Assembly: GCA_003694205.1 (NCBI GenBank)
Contig: RFKS01000101.1
Span: 1-7,122, forward strand
DNA length: 7,122 nucleotides
Direction of reading: 5' to 3'
Source: Alphaproteobacteria bacterium
GTDB lineage: Bacteria; Pseudomonadota; Alphaproteobacteria; Sphingomonadales; Rhodothalassiaceae
Below, piece by piece: positions 1-5,745 of the stretch. The position numbers were made by a program, and so were the translations under genes. Each line of letters opens with the position of its first letter. The first letter of the stretch is position 1. The notes under the pieces were generated by a model. It saw only the letters and a list, made by a program, of their open reading frames with translations, was not told the DNA's origin and did no database searches.

Positions 1-1
1 G

Positions 2-718
2 GTCGCCATGGCCGACGGCGACGGGCGCCATGTGCTCAATGCCGCCGAGGCGATCTACGATCTCGCCGGCGACAGGGTGCTCGGTACCGACGACCTCCTG
101 CGCCTCGAGATGCGCCGCGCGCCCGCCTATGACAAGGATCGCGACGAGCACTACAACCTCATCTCGGCGCTGCACAAGTCCTTGCGCGGCTCGGACCCCG
201 ATGCCGCGCTCTACTGGTTCGCGCGTATGATCGAGGGCGGCGAGGATCCGCTCTATATCGCACGCCGCCTGATCCGCTTTGCCAGCGAGGATGTCGGGCT
301 CGCCGATCCGCAGGCACTCTCGCAGGCGCTTGCGGCCCGCGAGGCCTATGCCATGCTTGGCTCGCCGGAAGGCGAGCTCGCGCTCGTGCAGGCGGTCGTC
401 TATCTCGCGACGGCACCGAAGTCGAACGCCCTCTACCGCGCCGAGAAGGCGGCGCGCGAGGCGGCGCGGTCGAGCGGCTCCCTGCCGCCGCCGGCGCATA
501 TCCTCAATGCACCGACCACACTGATGAAGGAACTCGGCTACGGCGCGGGCTATCGCTACGACCATGATCTCGACGCGGGCTTTTCGGGAGCGGACTACTT
601 TCCCGAAGGCATGGAGCGCCCGAGCCTGTACCGGCCCGTCGACCGCGGATTCGAGCGCGAGGTGAAGAAGCGGCTCGCCTATTGGGACAAGCTGCGCAAG
701 GCGGCGCGCGACGACTGA
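2..718 (+). CDS. rarA: Replication-associated recombination protein A (RarA/MgsA), C-terminal part, 5' end outside window
   Basis: RarA is a AAA+ ATPase of the clamp-loader/RuvB-like group that acts at stalled replication forks. The reading frame is open to the left edge, so the ATG at 8 is internal. The 238 visible residues are a little over half of a protein usually about 430-450 aa long; the Walker A and B motifs lie outside. The first residues (ADGDGRHVLNAAEAIYDL) match the end of the AAA+ lid, where RarA carries its sensor-2 arginine. Next comes the family's tetramerisation region with the hallmark DKDRDEHYNLISALHKSLRG (about residues 43-62 of the visible part), followed by SDPDAALYWFARMIEGGEDP and IRFASEDVGLADPQA. 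The tail has the typical GYGAGYRYDHD and DYFPEGM segments. It is the first visible gene of a same-strand run, 53 nt before the HAD gene. Identification is by recalled family motifs and is firm. Confidence 0.96.
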   Translation, partial: VAMADGDGRHVLNAAEAIYDLAGDRVLGTDDLLRLEMRRAPAYDKDRDEHYNLISALHKSLRGSDPDAALYWFARMIEGGEDPLYIARRLIRFASEDVGLADPQALSQALAAREAYAMLGSPEGELALVQAVVYLATAPKSNALYRAEKAAREAARSSGSLPPPAHILNAPTTLMKELGYGAGYRYDHDLDAGFSGADYFPEGMERPSLYRPVDRGFEREVKKRLAYWDKLRKAARDD

Positions 719-771
719 GGCCGCTGCGCGCACGGCTGGCCAGGATGCACCCGCATCCCTATATCGGGGAC

Positions 772-1449
772 ATGTCCTTGTTGATCGTATTCGATTGCGA
801 CGGCACGCTGGTCGACAGCCAGGGGGCCATCATCGCCGCGGTGAGGAGCGCCTTTGACCTCGCGGGCCTGCCGGTGCCCGCCGACGAGTCGATCCGGCGC
901 ATCGTCGGCCTGTCGGTCCCGGAAGCCATGCAGCAGCTCCTGCCCGAACTCGCGGCGGACGACATTCCGCCGCTGGTCGAACGCTTTCGCGCCGCCTTTC
1001 TCGAATACCGTGCCACCCACGGGGCGTCGCTCGAGCCGCTCTTTCCGGGTATCCGCGAATCCTTGGTCGCGCTCGACGGCGCGGGCCACCGGCTTGCCGT
1101 CGCCACCGGAAAGTCGCGCCGCGGGCTCGAGATAACATTGCGCAATCACGATCTCCTCGATCTCTTCGTCGCGCTCGAGACCGCCGACCGGCATCCGTCG
1201 AAACCGCACCCGGCGATGCTCGAGGCGGCGATGGCCGCCGCCGGCGCCGGGGCCGAGGAGACGCTTGTCGTCGGCGACACCAGCTATGATATGCTGATGG
1301 CGAAGGCCGCCAGGGCGCGCGGCATCGGTGTCGCCTGGGGATATCACCCCGAATGCGAGCTGGTCGCGGCAGGTGCGGCCGCCATCGCAGGTCGGCCAAC
1401 GGAACTCGGCGATACGATCACCGCACTTTGCGAAGGAACCGGATCATGA
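772..1449 (+). CDS. HAD-superfamily (subfamily IA) hydrolase, phosphoglycolate phosphatase-like
   Basis: A 225-aa cytoplasmic phosphatase with all four HAD motifs. Motif I is FDCDGTLVDS (nucleophile D8, acid/base D10), motif II is the threonine in VATGKS (T112), motif III is K144 in SKPHP, and motif IV is VVGDTSYDM (D169, D173). Residues about 16-80 form the helical C1 cap. Length and motifs fit the Gph/phosphonatase-like group; the substrate cannot be read from sequence, and 2-phosphoglycolate is only the most likely guess. The start is uncertain. ATG 772 is favoured because MSLLIVFDCDG is the usual N-terminus, but the purine run GGGGA at 766-770 is only one base away. An in-frame ATG at 745 and a TTG at 778 (7 nt after GGGGA) are alternatives. 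Its TGA overlaps the ATG of the next gene. HAD genes of this type often precede ATP12 in Alphaproteobacteria. Confidence 0.92.
   Translation: MSLLIVFDCDGTLVDSQGAIIAAVRSAFDLAGLPVPADESIRRIVGLSVPEAMQQLLPELAADDIPPLVERFRAAFLEYRATHGASLEPLFPGIRESLVALDGAGHRLAVATGKSRRGLEITLRNHDLLDLFVALETADRHPSKPHPAMLEAAMAAAGAGAEETLVVGDTSYDMLMAKAARARGIGVAWGYHPECELVAAGAAAIAGRPTELGDTITALCEGTGS
1433..1437 (+). promoter_or_regulatory. Ribosome binding site for the small membrane protein gene
   Basis: AAGGA inside the 3' end of the HAD gene, 8 nt before the ATG at 1446. It decides the start of the next gene at 1446; the frame stays open upstream to an ATG at 1353, but that extension is an arginine-rich overlap with HAD. 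The ATGA overlap suggests that terminating ribosomes can also restart here. Confidence 0.6.
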
Positions 1450-1871
1450 CAGATGCCCCGTCCCCGCGCGAGAAGCCGCCACCGCCCGCAAGCCGCCTGC
1501 GTTTTCTGTTTGTGGCCGGCGCGTTTCTGCTCTTCGCCGTTCTCGACTATCTGGTCATGGACTCGATGAAATATGTCGGGGCGAGCGCGCTGCTCAGTGC
1601 GATCCACACCCTGCTCGCCTTTCTGCTCCTCGTCTTCGTGGTGGCGGCCCTCGTGTGCCTGGCCTGCTACGGCAACCGGCGTCTCGCCGACGCGGTGGAT
1701 CGCCGGGTGCAGTATCTCAAGGACGCCTGGGGCGTCCCGATGCGCTACCTTGGCCTCGGCGGCTTTCGCGTCGAAAGCGCGAGCGATGAGGCGCGCATGG
1801 CCTCGCGGCGTATCCATCACCGGCACGAGCGGCGGCGCTACGCCCGGCAGCATCGCAACAAGGACGCCTGA
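1446..1871 (+). CDS. Small two-helix inner-membrane protein of unknown function
   Basis: A 141-aa protein I do not recognise. It begins with a proline-rich hydrophilic stretch (residues 1-16), then has two hydrophobic segments at about 19-38 (FLFVAGAFLLFAVLDYLV) and 50-74 (rich in L, V, A and F). A charged tail of about 65 residues ends in a very basic His/Arg-rich stretch (RRIHHRHERRRYARQHR, 121-137). Positive residues before helix 1 and after helix 2 predict a hairpin with both ends in the cytoplasm. It starts inside the HAD stop codon (ATGA, 1446-1449) and ends 6 nt before the ATP12 gene, so it is probably translated with both. The place next to an F1-ATPase chaperone makes a link to ATP synthase assembly conceivable, but nothing in the sequence proves it. 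The coding call rests on the start signal, the tight packing and the clear membrane pattern. Confidence 0.82.
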   Translation: MTDAPSPREKPPPPASRLRFLFVAGAFLLFAVLDYLVMDSMKYVGASALLSAIHTLLAFLLLVFVVAALVCLACYGNRRLADAVDRRVQYLKDAWGVPMRYLGLGGFRVESASDEARMASRRIHHRHERRRYARQHRNKDA

Positions 1872-1877
1872 GAAGGC

Positions 1878-2573
1878 ATGCGCCGGTTCTACAGCGAGGT
1901 GACGCTCGAAGCGCGGCCGCAGGGCATTGCCCTGCTGCTCGACGGCCGTCCCGTGCGCACCCCGGCAAAAGAACTCTTTCTCGCTCCCAACGCCGCCGTC
2001 GCGGAGGCAGCAGCGGCGGAATGGCGCGATCAGGGCGAGCGCATCCGCACCGCCGACATGCCGGTGACGCGTTTCGTCAATTCGGTGATCGACCATGTGG
2101 CGCCACAGCGACAGGAGATCGCCGACCGGATCGCGGCCTATGGCGGGACAGATCTGCTCTGCTATCGCGCCGAGGCGCCGGAAGCACTCGTCGTGCGCCA
2201 GCGCGAGCTGTGGGATCCGCCGCTTGCATGGATTGCAGACGCACACGGTATCCGGCTCGAGGTGACGCAGGGAATCCGGCCAATCGCACAGGACCCCGCC
2301 ATGCTCGCGCGTCTGACCGCTCGCATCGCGGCGCTCGATCCCTGGCGGCTGGCGGGCCTTGAAAGTGCGACCACTGTCTGTGGCTCGGTGGTGCTTGGCC
2401 TTGCCCTCCTCGAGGGCGCGATCGATGCCGAGGCGGCCTTCGCGGCGGCCATGCTGGACGAGGACCATCAGGCGGCGATCTGGGGAATCGACGCCGAGGC
2501 GGCCCGGCGCCGCGGGCAGCTCCGGCGCGAGCTCGACGAGACGGTGCGCTGGCTCGACCTGCTTGCGGGCTGA
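1878..2573 (+). CDS. ATP12-family F1-ATPase assembly chaperone
   Basis: A 231-aa protein of the ATP12 family, which in mitochondria binds the alpha subunit of F1-ATPase until it joins the alpha/beta hexamer; the bacterial homologues are thought to act similarly in the cytoplasm. Family signs are the N-terminal RRFYSEVTLE, LLDGRPVRTPAKELF (about 20-34), AEWRDQGERI (47-56), TRFVNSVIDHV (64-74), the strongly conserved YGGTDLLCYRAE (88-99) followed by LWDPPLAWI (111-119), and the C-terminal IWGIDAEAARRR (201-212). Its length fits bacterial members (about 230-260 aa). The start at 1878 gives the normal family N-terminus, although the purine run AGAAGG (1871-1876) lies only one base from the ATG. 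It follows the membrane protein by 6 nt and precedes the glycerate kinase by 6 nt, so it is part of the same transcription unit. Confidence 0.95.
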   Translation: MRRFYSEVTLEARPQGIALLLDGRPVRTPAKELFLAPNAAVAEAAAAEWRDQGERIRTADMPVTRFVNSVIDHVAPQRQEIADRIAAYGGTDLLCYRAEAPEALVVRQRELWDPPLAWIADAHGIRLEVTQGIRPIAQDPAMLARLTARIAALDPWRLAGLESATTVCGSVVLGLALLEGAIDAEAAFAAAMLDEDHQAAIWGIDAEAARRRGQLRRELDETVRWLDLLAG

Positions 2574-2579
2574 CCGGCG

Positions 2580-3848
2580 ATGGATGCCGCCGGCCCGGAG
2601 CGCACGCTTCTACTGCAGCTCCTCGACGAGGCGATCGCCGCCGCGCATCCGGATCGCGTCCTGCCGGCGGCACTTCCCCGTCGCCCGCCGCCGGGCCGCA
2701 CGCTCGTACTCGGCGCGGGCAAGGCGGCCGCGGCGATGGCGACGTGCCTCTCGCGACATCTCGATCCCCCATTCACAGGTGCCGTCGTCGTGCCGCATGG
2801 CTATGAGGTGCCGACACCGGGAGGCATCGCGCTTCTCGAAGGCGGTCATCCCTTGCCCGATAACGGAAGCCTCAGCGCGGCGCGACGGTTCCTCGACGAG
2901 GCGGCGCGGCTCGGCCCCGGCGATCGCCTGGTCTTTCTCGCCTCGGGCGGCGGTTCGGCAGCGCTTGCCTTGCCGCTGCCGGGCCTTTCGCTCACCGAGA
3001 AGCGCGAGATCGTGCGCCATCTGCTCACATGCGGTACGCCCATCGCCGCGATCAATTGCGCACGCAAGCATCTCTCGGCGATCAAGGGCGGCCGCCTCGG
3101 CGCGTCCGCGACCGCCCGCGGAGCCGAATTGTGCACGCTGCTCATTTCCGATGTCGCGGGCGACGATCCGGCGGCGATCGCCTCGGGACCCACCATTGGC
3201 GACCCGACGACCGTGGATGCGGCACGCGCCACCCTGCGATCATGCGATGCCCCGCACGCGGCAGTCTGTGAGCGTCTGCTCGCGATGCCAGCGGCGGAAA
3301 CGCCGAAGCCGGGTGAATTCGCGGGTGAAGTGCGGCTCCTTGCCAACGGCGCGACCGCGCTCGCCGCAGCCGCGGACGTTGCGCGCGCGGCCGGCTACAC
3401 GATCCATGATCTCGGCGACCGGGTCGAGGGCGAGGCACGCGAGGTCGCCCGCGCGCATGCCGACCTGGCGCGTCGCCTCAAGTCCTCCGGCGGCCGCCAC
3501 CTTGTGGTGTCGGGTGGCGAGCTCACGGTGCGCCGTGAGGGCAGGACAGGCGGTCGCGGCGGACCCAATCTCGAATATCTGGTGGCGCTCGCTCTCGCCC
3601 TGGACGGTGCACCTGGCATCCACGCGCTGGCCGCCGACAGTGACGGCTTCGATGGCACGAGCGGCGCCGCCGGCGCCCTCATTGCTCCGGATAGCCTCGC
3701 CCGTGCGCGGGCTCTGGGTCTTGACCCCGCCGCGCTCCTCACCGCACATGACAGCCGGCGCCTGTTCGCGGACTTGGGCGATCTCGTCGAGACCGGACCC
3801 ACGGGCACCAACGTCAACGACTTGCGTTTCATCCTGATCGAGAACTGA
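2580..3848 (+). CDS. gckA: Glycerate 2-kinase (GckA/TtuD, MOFRL family)
   Basis: A 422-aa cytoplasmic kinase that phosphorylates D-glycerate with ATP, normally to 2-phosphoglycerate, feeding glycolate, glyoxylate or serine-cycle carbon into lower glycolysis. Older databases often call this family hydroxypyruvate reductase TtuD. The N-terminal DUF4147 domain (about 8-240) has VLGAGKAAAAMA, whose K48 matches the active-site lysine of known members, GGHPLPD (88-94), FLASGGGSAALALP (119-132), NCARKHLSAIKGGRLG (159-174) and LLISDVAGDDPAAIASGPT (187-205). The C-terminal MOFRL domain (about 300-418) has SGGE (311-314), GGRGGPNLEY (324-333), AADSDGFDGTSGAAGA (351-366) and GPTGTNVNDL (406-415). The domain set is complete. 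Product specificity (2- or 3-phosphoglycerate) is inferred from the family. The gene starts 6 nt after the ATP12 stop with no strong Shine-Dalgarno, consistent with translational coupling, and is the last gene of the + strand run. Confidence 0.93.
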   Translation: MDAAGPERTLLLQLLDEAIAAAHPDRVLPAALPRRPPPGRTLVLGAGKAAAAMATCLSRHLDPPFTGAVVVPHGYEVPTPGGIALLEGGHPLPDNGSLSAARRFLDEAARLGPGDRLVFLASGGGSAALALPLPGLSLTEKREIVRHLLTCGTPIAAINCARKHLSAIKGGRLGASATARGAELCTLLISDVAGDDPAAIASGPTIGDPTTVDAARATLRSCDAPHAAVCERLLAMPAAETPKPGEFAGEVRLLANGATALAAAADVARAAGYTIHDLGDRVEGEAREVARAHADLARRLKSSGGRHLVVSGGELTVRREGRTGGRGGPNLEYLVALALALDGAPGIHALAADSDGFDGTSGAAGALIAPDSLARARALGLDPAALLTAHDSRRLFADLGDLVETGPTGTNVNDLRFILIEN

Positions 3849-3863
3849 GCGCCCGCATCCGTC
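3849..3863. other. 15-nt gap between convergent genes, no terminator seen
   Basis: The glycerate kinase gene (+) and the TPR gene (-) end tail to tail with only this spacer. I see no GC hairpin followed by a T run for either strand here or just inside the gene ends. Transcripts may overlap or end by a Rho-dependent route; this is inference. Confidence 0.5.
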
Positions 3864-5468
3864 CTATGGCGCCGCCTCCCAGGCTTCCGCCAATCCCCTG
3901 CGATGGCGGTCCCCGGGCCGCGTCTGAGCGCGAATCTGTGCATGGTAGCTTGCGGCAAGAGCTGGGTCGCCGAGGGCGCCAGCGGCCCGTGCCGCACCAA
4001 GCATGGCATTGAGGCGCCCGGGGGCGCCAGCGAGTACCAACTGATATTGTGCGAGTGCCTCCTCATGGGCGGTGCTCTCAAGCAGCATGTCGGCATAAAG
4101 CTCGCGCGCCGGCAGAATCTCGCCCGGGGTGACCGGATGCTTGTCCACCGCGTCTTCGCGATCGGCAGCGTGGGCGGCCAGTCGCAGCGCTTCGTCGACC
4201 TTGTTCGTGGAATGCAGAATCCAGGATTCGACAGCTTCGCGCTGAACAGCAACCGATTCCCTCAGATAGGGCAATGTTTCGGCCGGCAGCTCACCCTCGA
4301 GCGCCAGGATGCGGCCATGTTCCTGGCGCGCCTGATCCACCGCACCGCTTCGCGCCGCACCGATACCACGCGCAAAATGATGCATCGCACGGGCCCAGAC
4401 GAAATTCTCCCAGGGGAAGTCGGTGGGCAACAGGGCGAGCTCGCGGGCTTCGACCCACTGGCGCCGCTCCAGCGCATGGCGCGCCGGCGCGGCGGCGTAG
4501 GTATAGGCCACGGCGAAGAAATTATCATTGTCGGTCTTTCCGATCTTGCGCAGCCGGGCGAGAAGTGCCGCCGCCTCGTCGTCGCGGGCGGTTTGCAGCA
4601 TGGCGTACATCAGATAGTCCATGCCGTGCACGCCTTCCTTGTAGAAGCCGCTGAGCTTGTTGCGCCTGGTGAAGTCGACCGCGGATCGGACCGCATTATG
4701 GTTGGAGGCGAGCGACTCCTCCCACAGGCCAAGCCGCGTGAAGATATGAGAGGGCATATGATGCGCGTGCGTCGAGTTCGGCGCGACGACGGCATAGGAG
4801 GTGGCGGCATCGAGCGCGAGATGCGCGAGCCCCGGGTAATCGAAGCTGTGAATGAGATAATGCGCCGCACCGGGATGCTCGGGCTGCGATTGCCGCACCC
4901 AGTTGAGCTGCGCCGCCGCCTTGTACTGGTGAGCGTAGGTCTTGTCCCGCGGGTCGGCGGTCGCCAGCAGCGCCAGGGAATAGAATGCGGCGGCCTCCGG
5001 ATCGTCGCGATAAGCAGCGGCCAGAGCGCTCATGCGCGCTTCATAGGCGCGCGCACGGGCCAGATGGGTGCCGGTGTCCGTGCTCGAGAAAAACGCCTTC
5101 AGTGCTTCGATGTAGGCGGCCTCTCGCGGCGAGACGGCCAGCCCATCGGTTCGGGCGAGAATCGCCGCCCCTTGCGCAAGCTCGACAGCGCTCGGCGGTG
5201 CCCACACCGGGTGCCAGATTGACATCGCCATTCCCCAATACGCCATCGCACAATCAGGGTCTGCGCTCGAGATCGCCTCGAACGCCTTGTAGACCTTGGG
5301 ATATTCGAACGAGTGAAGAAACGTCACCGCTTCCTCGAAGGGTTCCTTCACGCCGGCGTCGCAACTCGTTGGAAACTGAACCCGGTACGCGGGTGCCGCC
5401 CCCGCAGATGCCTGAAACGGCTGCAGCGCAGCGGCGATGAGCACGAATCCAATGATGGCGAATTTCAT
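3864..5468 (-). CDS. Secreted/periplasmic tetratricopeptide-repeat protein with a conserved-looking histidine cluster
   Basis: A 534-aa exported protein of unknown function. The start is the ATG at 5468, not one eight codons upstream, because it follows a strong GGGGAGGA with 7 nt spacing and opens a clear signal peptide (MKFAIIGFVLIAAALQPFQASAG, likely cleaved near residues 22-25 after an A-x-A). TPR-like helix pairs are visible at about 45-80 (EEAVTFLHSFEYPKVYKAFE), 140-170 and 465-500 (HEEALAQYQLVLAGAP). The middle has a histidine-rich core, HPGAAHYLIHSFDYPG (198-213) and THAHHMPSHIFTRLG (233-247), plus GVHGMDYL (279-286) and MHHFARG (362-368). The only two cysteines, C36 and C73, could form a disulfide after export. 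I recall similar proteins annotated only as TPR-containing. It has its own promoter region facing pccB and converges on the glycerate kinase with 15 nt between stops. Confidence 0.93.
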   Translation of the reverse strand: MKFAIIGFVLIAAALQPFQASAGAAPAYRVQFPTSCDAGVKEPFEEAVTFLHSFEYPKVYKAFEAISSADPDCAMAYWGMAMSIWHPVWAPPSAVELAQGAAILARTDGLAVSPREAAYIEALKAFFSSTDTGTHLARARAYEARMSALAAAYRDDPEAAAFYSLALLATADPRDKTYAHQYKAAAQLNWVRQSQPEHPGAAHYLIHSFDYPGLAHLALDAATSYAVVAPNSTHAHHMPSHIFTRLGLWEESLASNHNAVRSAVDFTRRNKLSGFYKEGVHGMDYLMYAMLQTARDDEAAALLARLRKIGKTDNDNFFAVAYTYAAAPARHALERRQWVEARELALLPTDFPWENFVWARAMHHFARGIGAARSGAVDQARQEHGRILALEGELPAETLPYLRESVAVQREAVESWILHSTNKVDEALRLAAHAADREDAVDKHPVTPGEILPARELYADMLLESTAHEEALAQYQLVLAGAPGRLNAMLGAARAAGALGDPALAASYHAQIRAQTRPGDRHRRGLAEAWEAAP

Positions 5469-5475
5469 GGTCGAT

Positions 5476-5483
5476 TCCTCCCC
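5476..5483 (-). promoter_or_regulatory. Strong Shine-Dalgarno of the TPR protein gene
   Basis: On the - strand this reads GGGGAGGA, 7 nt before the ATG at 5468. It selects that ATG over an in-frame upstream ATG (5492) that precedes the site, and it agrees with the signal peptide beginning at MKFAIIG. Confidence 0.75.
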
Positions 5484-5623
5484 TTGAAGCAAAACATGTA
5501 CGGACGACAGCTGCTTTTCTTGCGGGAGGCCAGGATCCCCGGAACGGGCCCACTCACGGTCAGCGCCTCAGCCATAGCATATTTCACGGATACGATCTGT
5601 GCTTTTCAGCGGGATCAGACGCT

Positions 5624-5635
5624 GCAAAGCCTTGC
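5624..5635. promoter_or_regulatory. Imperfect palindrome, possible operator upstream of pccB
   Basis: GCAAAGCCTTGC has arms GCAA and TTGC around a GC centre, with one mismatched pair. It sits 111 nt before the pccB start. Regulators of propionyl-CoA carboxylase genes in Alphaproteobacteria (PccR/ScfR type) are, as I recall, reported to bind TTTGCAAA-like sites, and TGCAAA here resembles a half site. A 12-nt dyad can easily occur by chance, so this is only a candidate. Confidence 0.2.
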
Positions 5636-5733
5636 CTCCGCAGGCACGTGGCCGCTGGCCAGGGCTCAAGCGACAGGATATAGAGGTCGGACGCGACGCC
5701 AACGGCGAGTGGTGTGCATGCTGTCCCGGTCTT

Positions 5734-5742
5734 GAGGGAGGG
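5734..5742 (+). promoter_or_regulatory. Shine-Dalgarno of pccB
   Basis: GAGGGAGGG directly before the pccB start: GGAGG ends 4 nt before the ATG at 5746 and the outer GAGG ends 8 nt before it. It fixes the start, which also gives the usual PccB N-terminus. Confidence 0.7.
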
Positions 5743-5745
5743 ATC

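Larger units (their letters stand above)
5469..5745. promoter_or_regulatory. Divergent intergenic region between the TPR gene and pccB, presumed to hold both promoters
   Basis: These 277 nt separate two genes transcribed away from each other, so both promoters should lie here. The part around 5575-5610 is visibly more AT-rich than the genes (AGCATATTTCACGGATACGA), as expected of promoter DNA. I could not find a convincing -35/-10 pair. On the - strand TATGCT (from the AGCATA at 5576-5581) and on the + strand GATATAG (5678-5684) are weak -10 candidates without good -35 partners. Small dyads are present: GCAAAGCCTTGC at 5624-5635, CACGTG at 5645-5650 and TGGCC-gct-GGCCA at 5649-5661. No convincing gene is seen in the interval. 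Confidence 0.55.

Noticed and set aside
682..771. 30-codon N-terminal extension of the HAD protein starting at 682
   Set aside because: It would overlap the end of rarA, is Arg/Ala-rich, and adds residues before the normal HAD N-terminus (hydrophobic strand and DxD).
1344..2468. 374-codon - strand frame across the membrane protein and ATP12 genes
   Set aside because: It crosses two coupled + strand genes, one of them a clear ATP12 family member; the composition is that of a high-GC shadow frame.
2359..3837. 492-codon + strand frame overlapping the end of ATP12 and nearly all of the glycerate kinase
   Set aside because: It is out of frame with two well-supported genes and is dominated by Arg, Ser, Ala and Pro, as expected for a shifted frame in GC-rich DNA.
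3903..5222. 439-codon + strand frame opposite the TPR gene
   Set aside because: It is antisense to a gene with a signal peptide and strong ribosome binding site, has no recognisable domain and no good start signal.
5649..5661. TGGCC-gct-GGCCA dyad as a terminator hairpin
   Set aside because: The stem is only 5 bp, no T run follows on either strand, and it lies upstream of both divergent genes where a terminator is not expected.
5313..5735. 140-codon + strand frame running through the TPR/pccB intergenic region
   Set aside because: Its start lies inside the TPR gene in antisense, the translation shows no domain, and it ends just before the pccB ribosome binding site; there is no supporting start signal.
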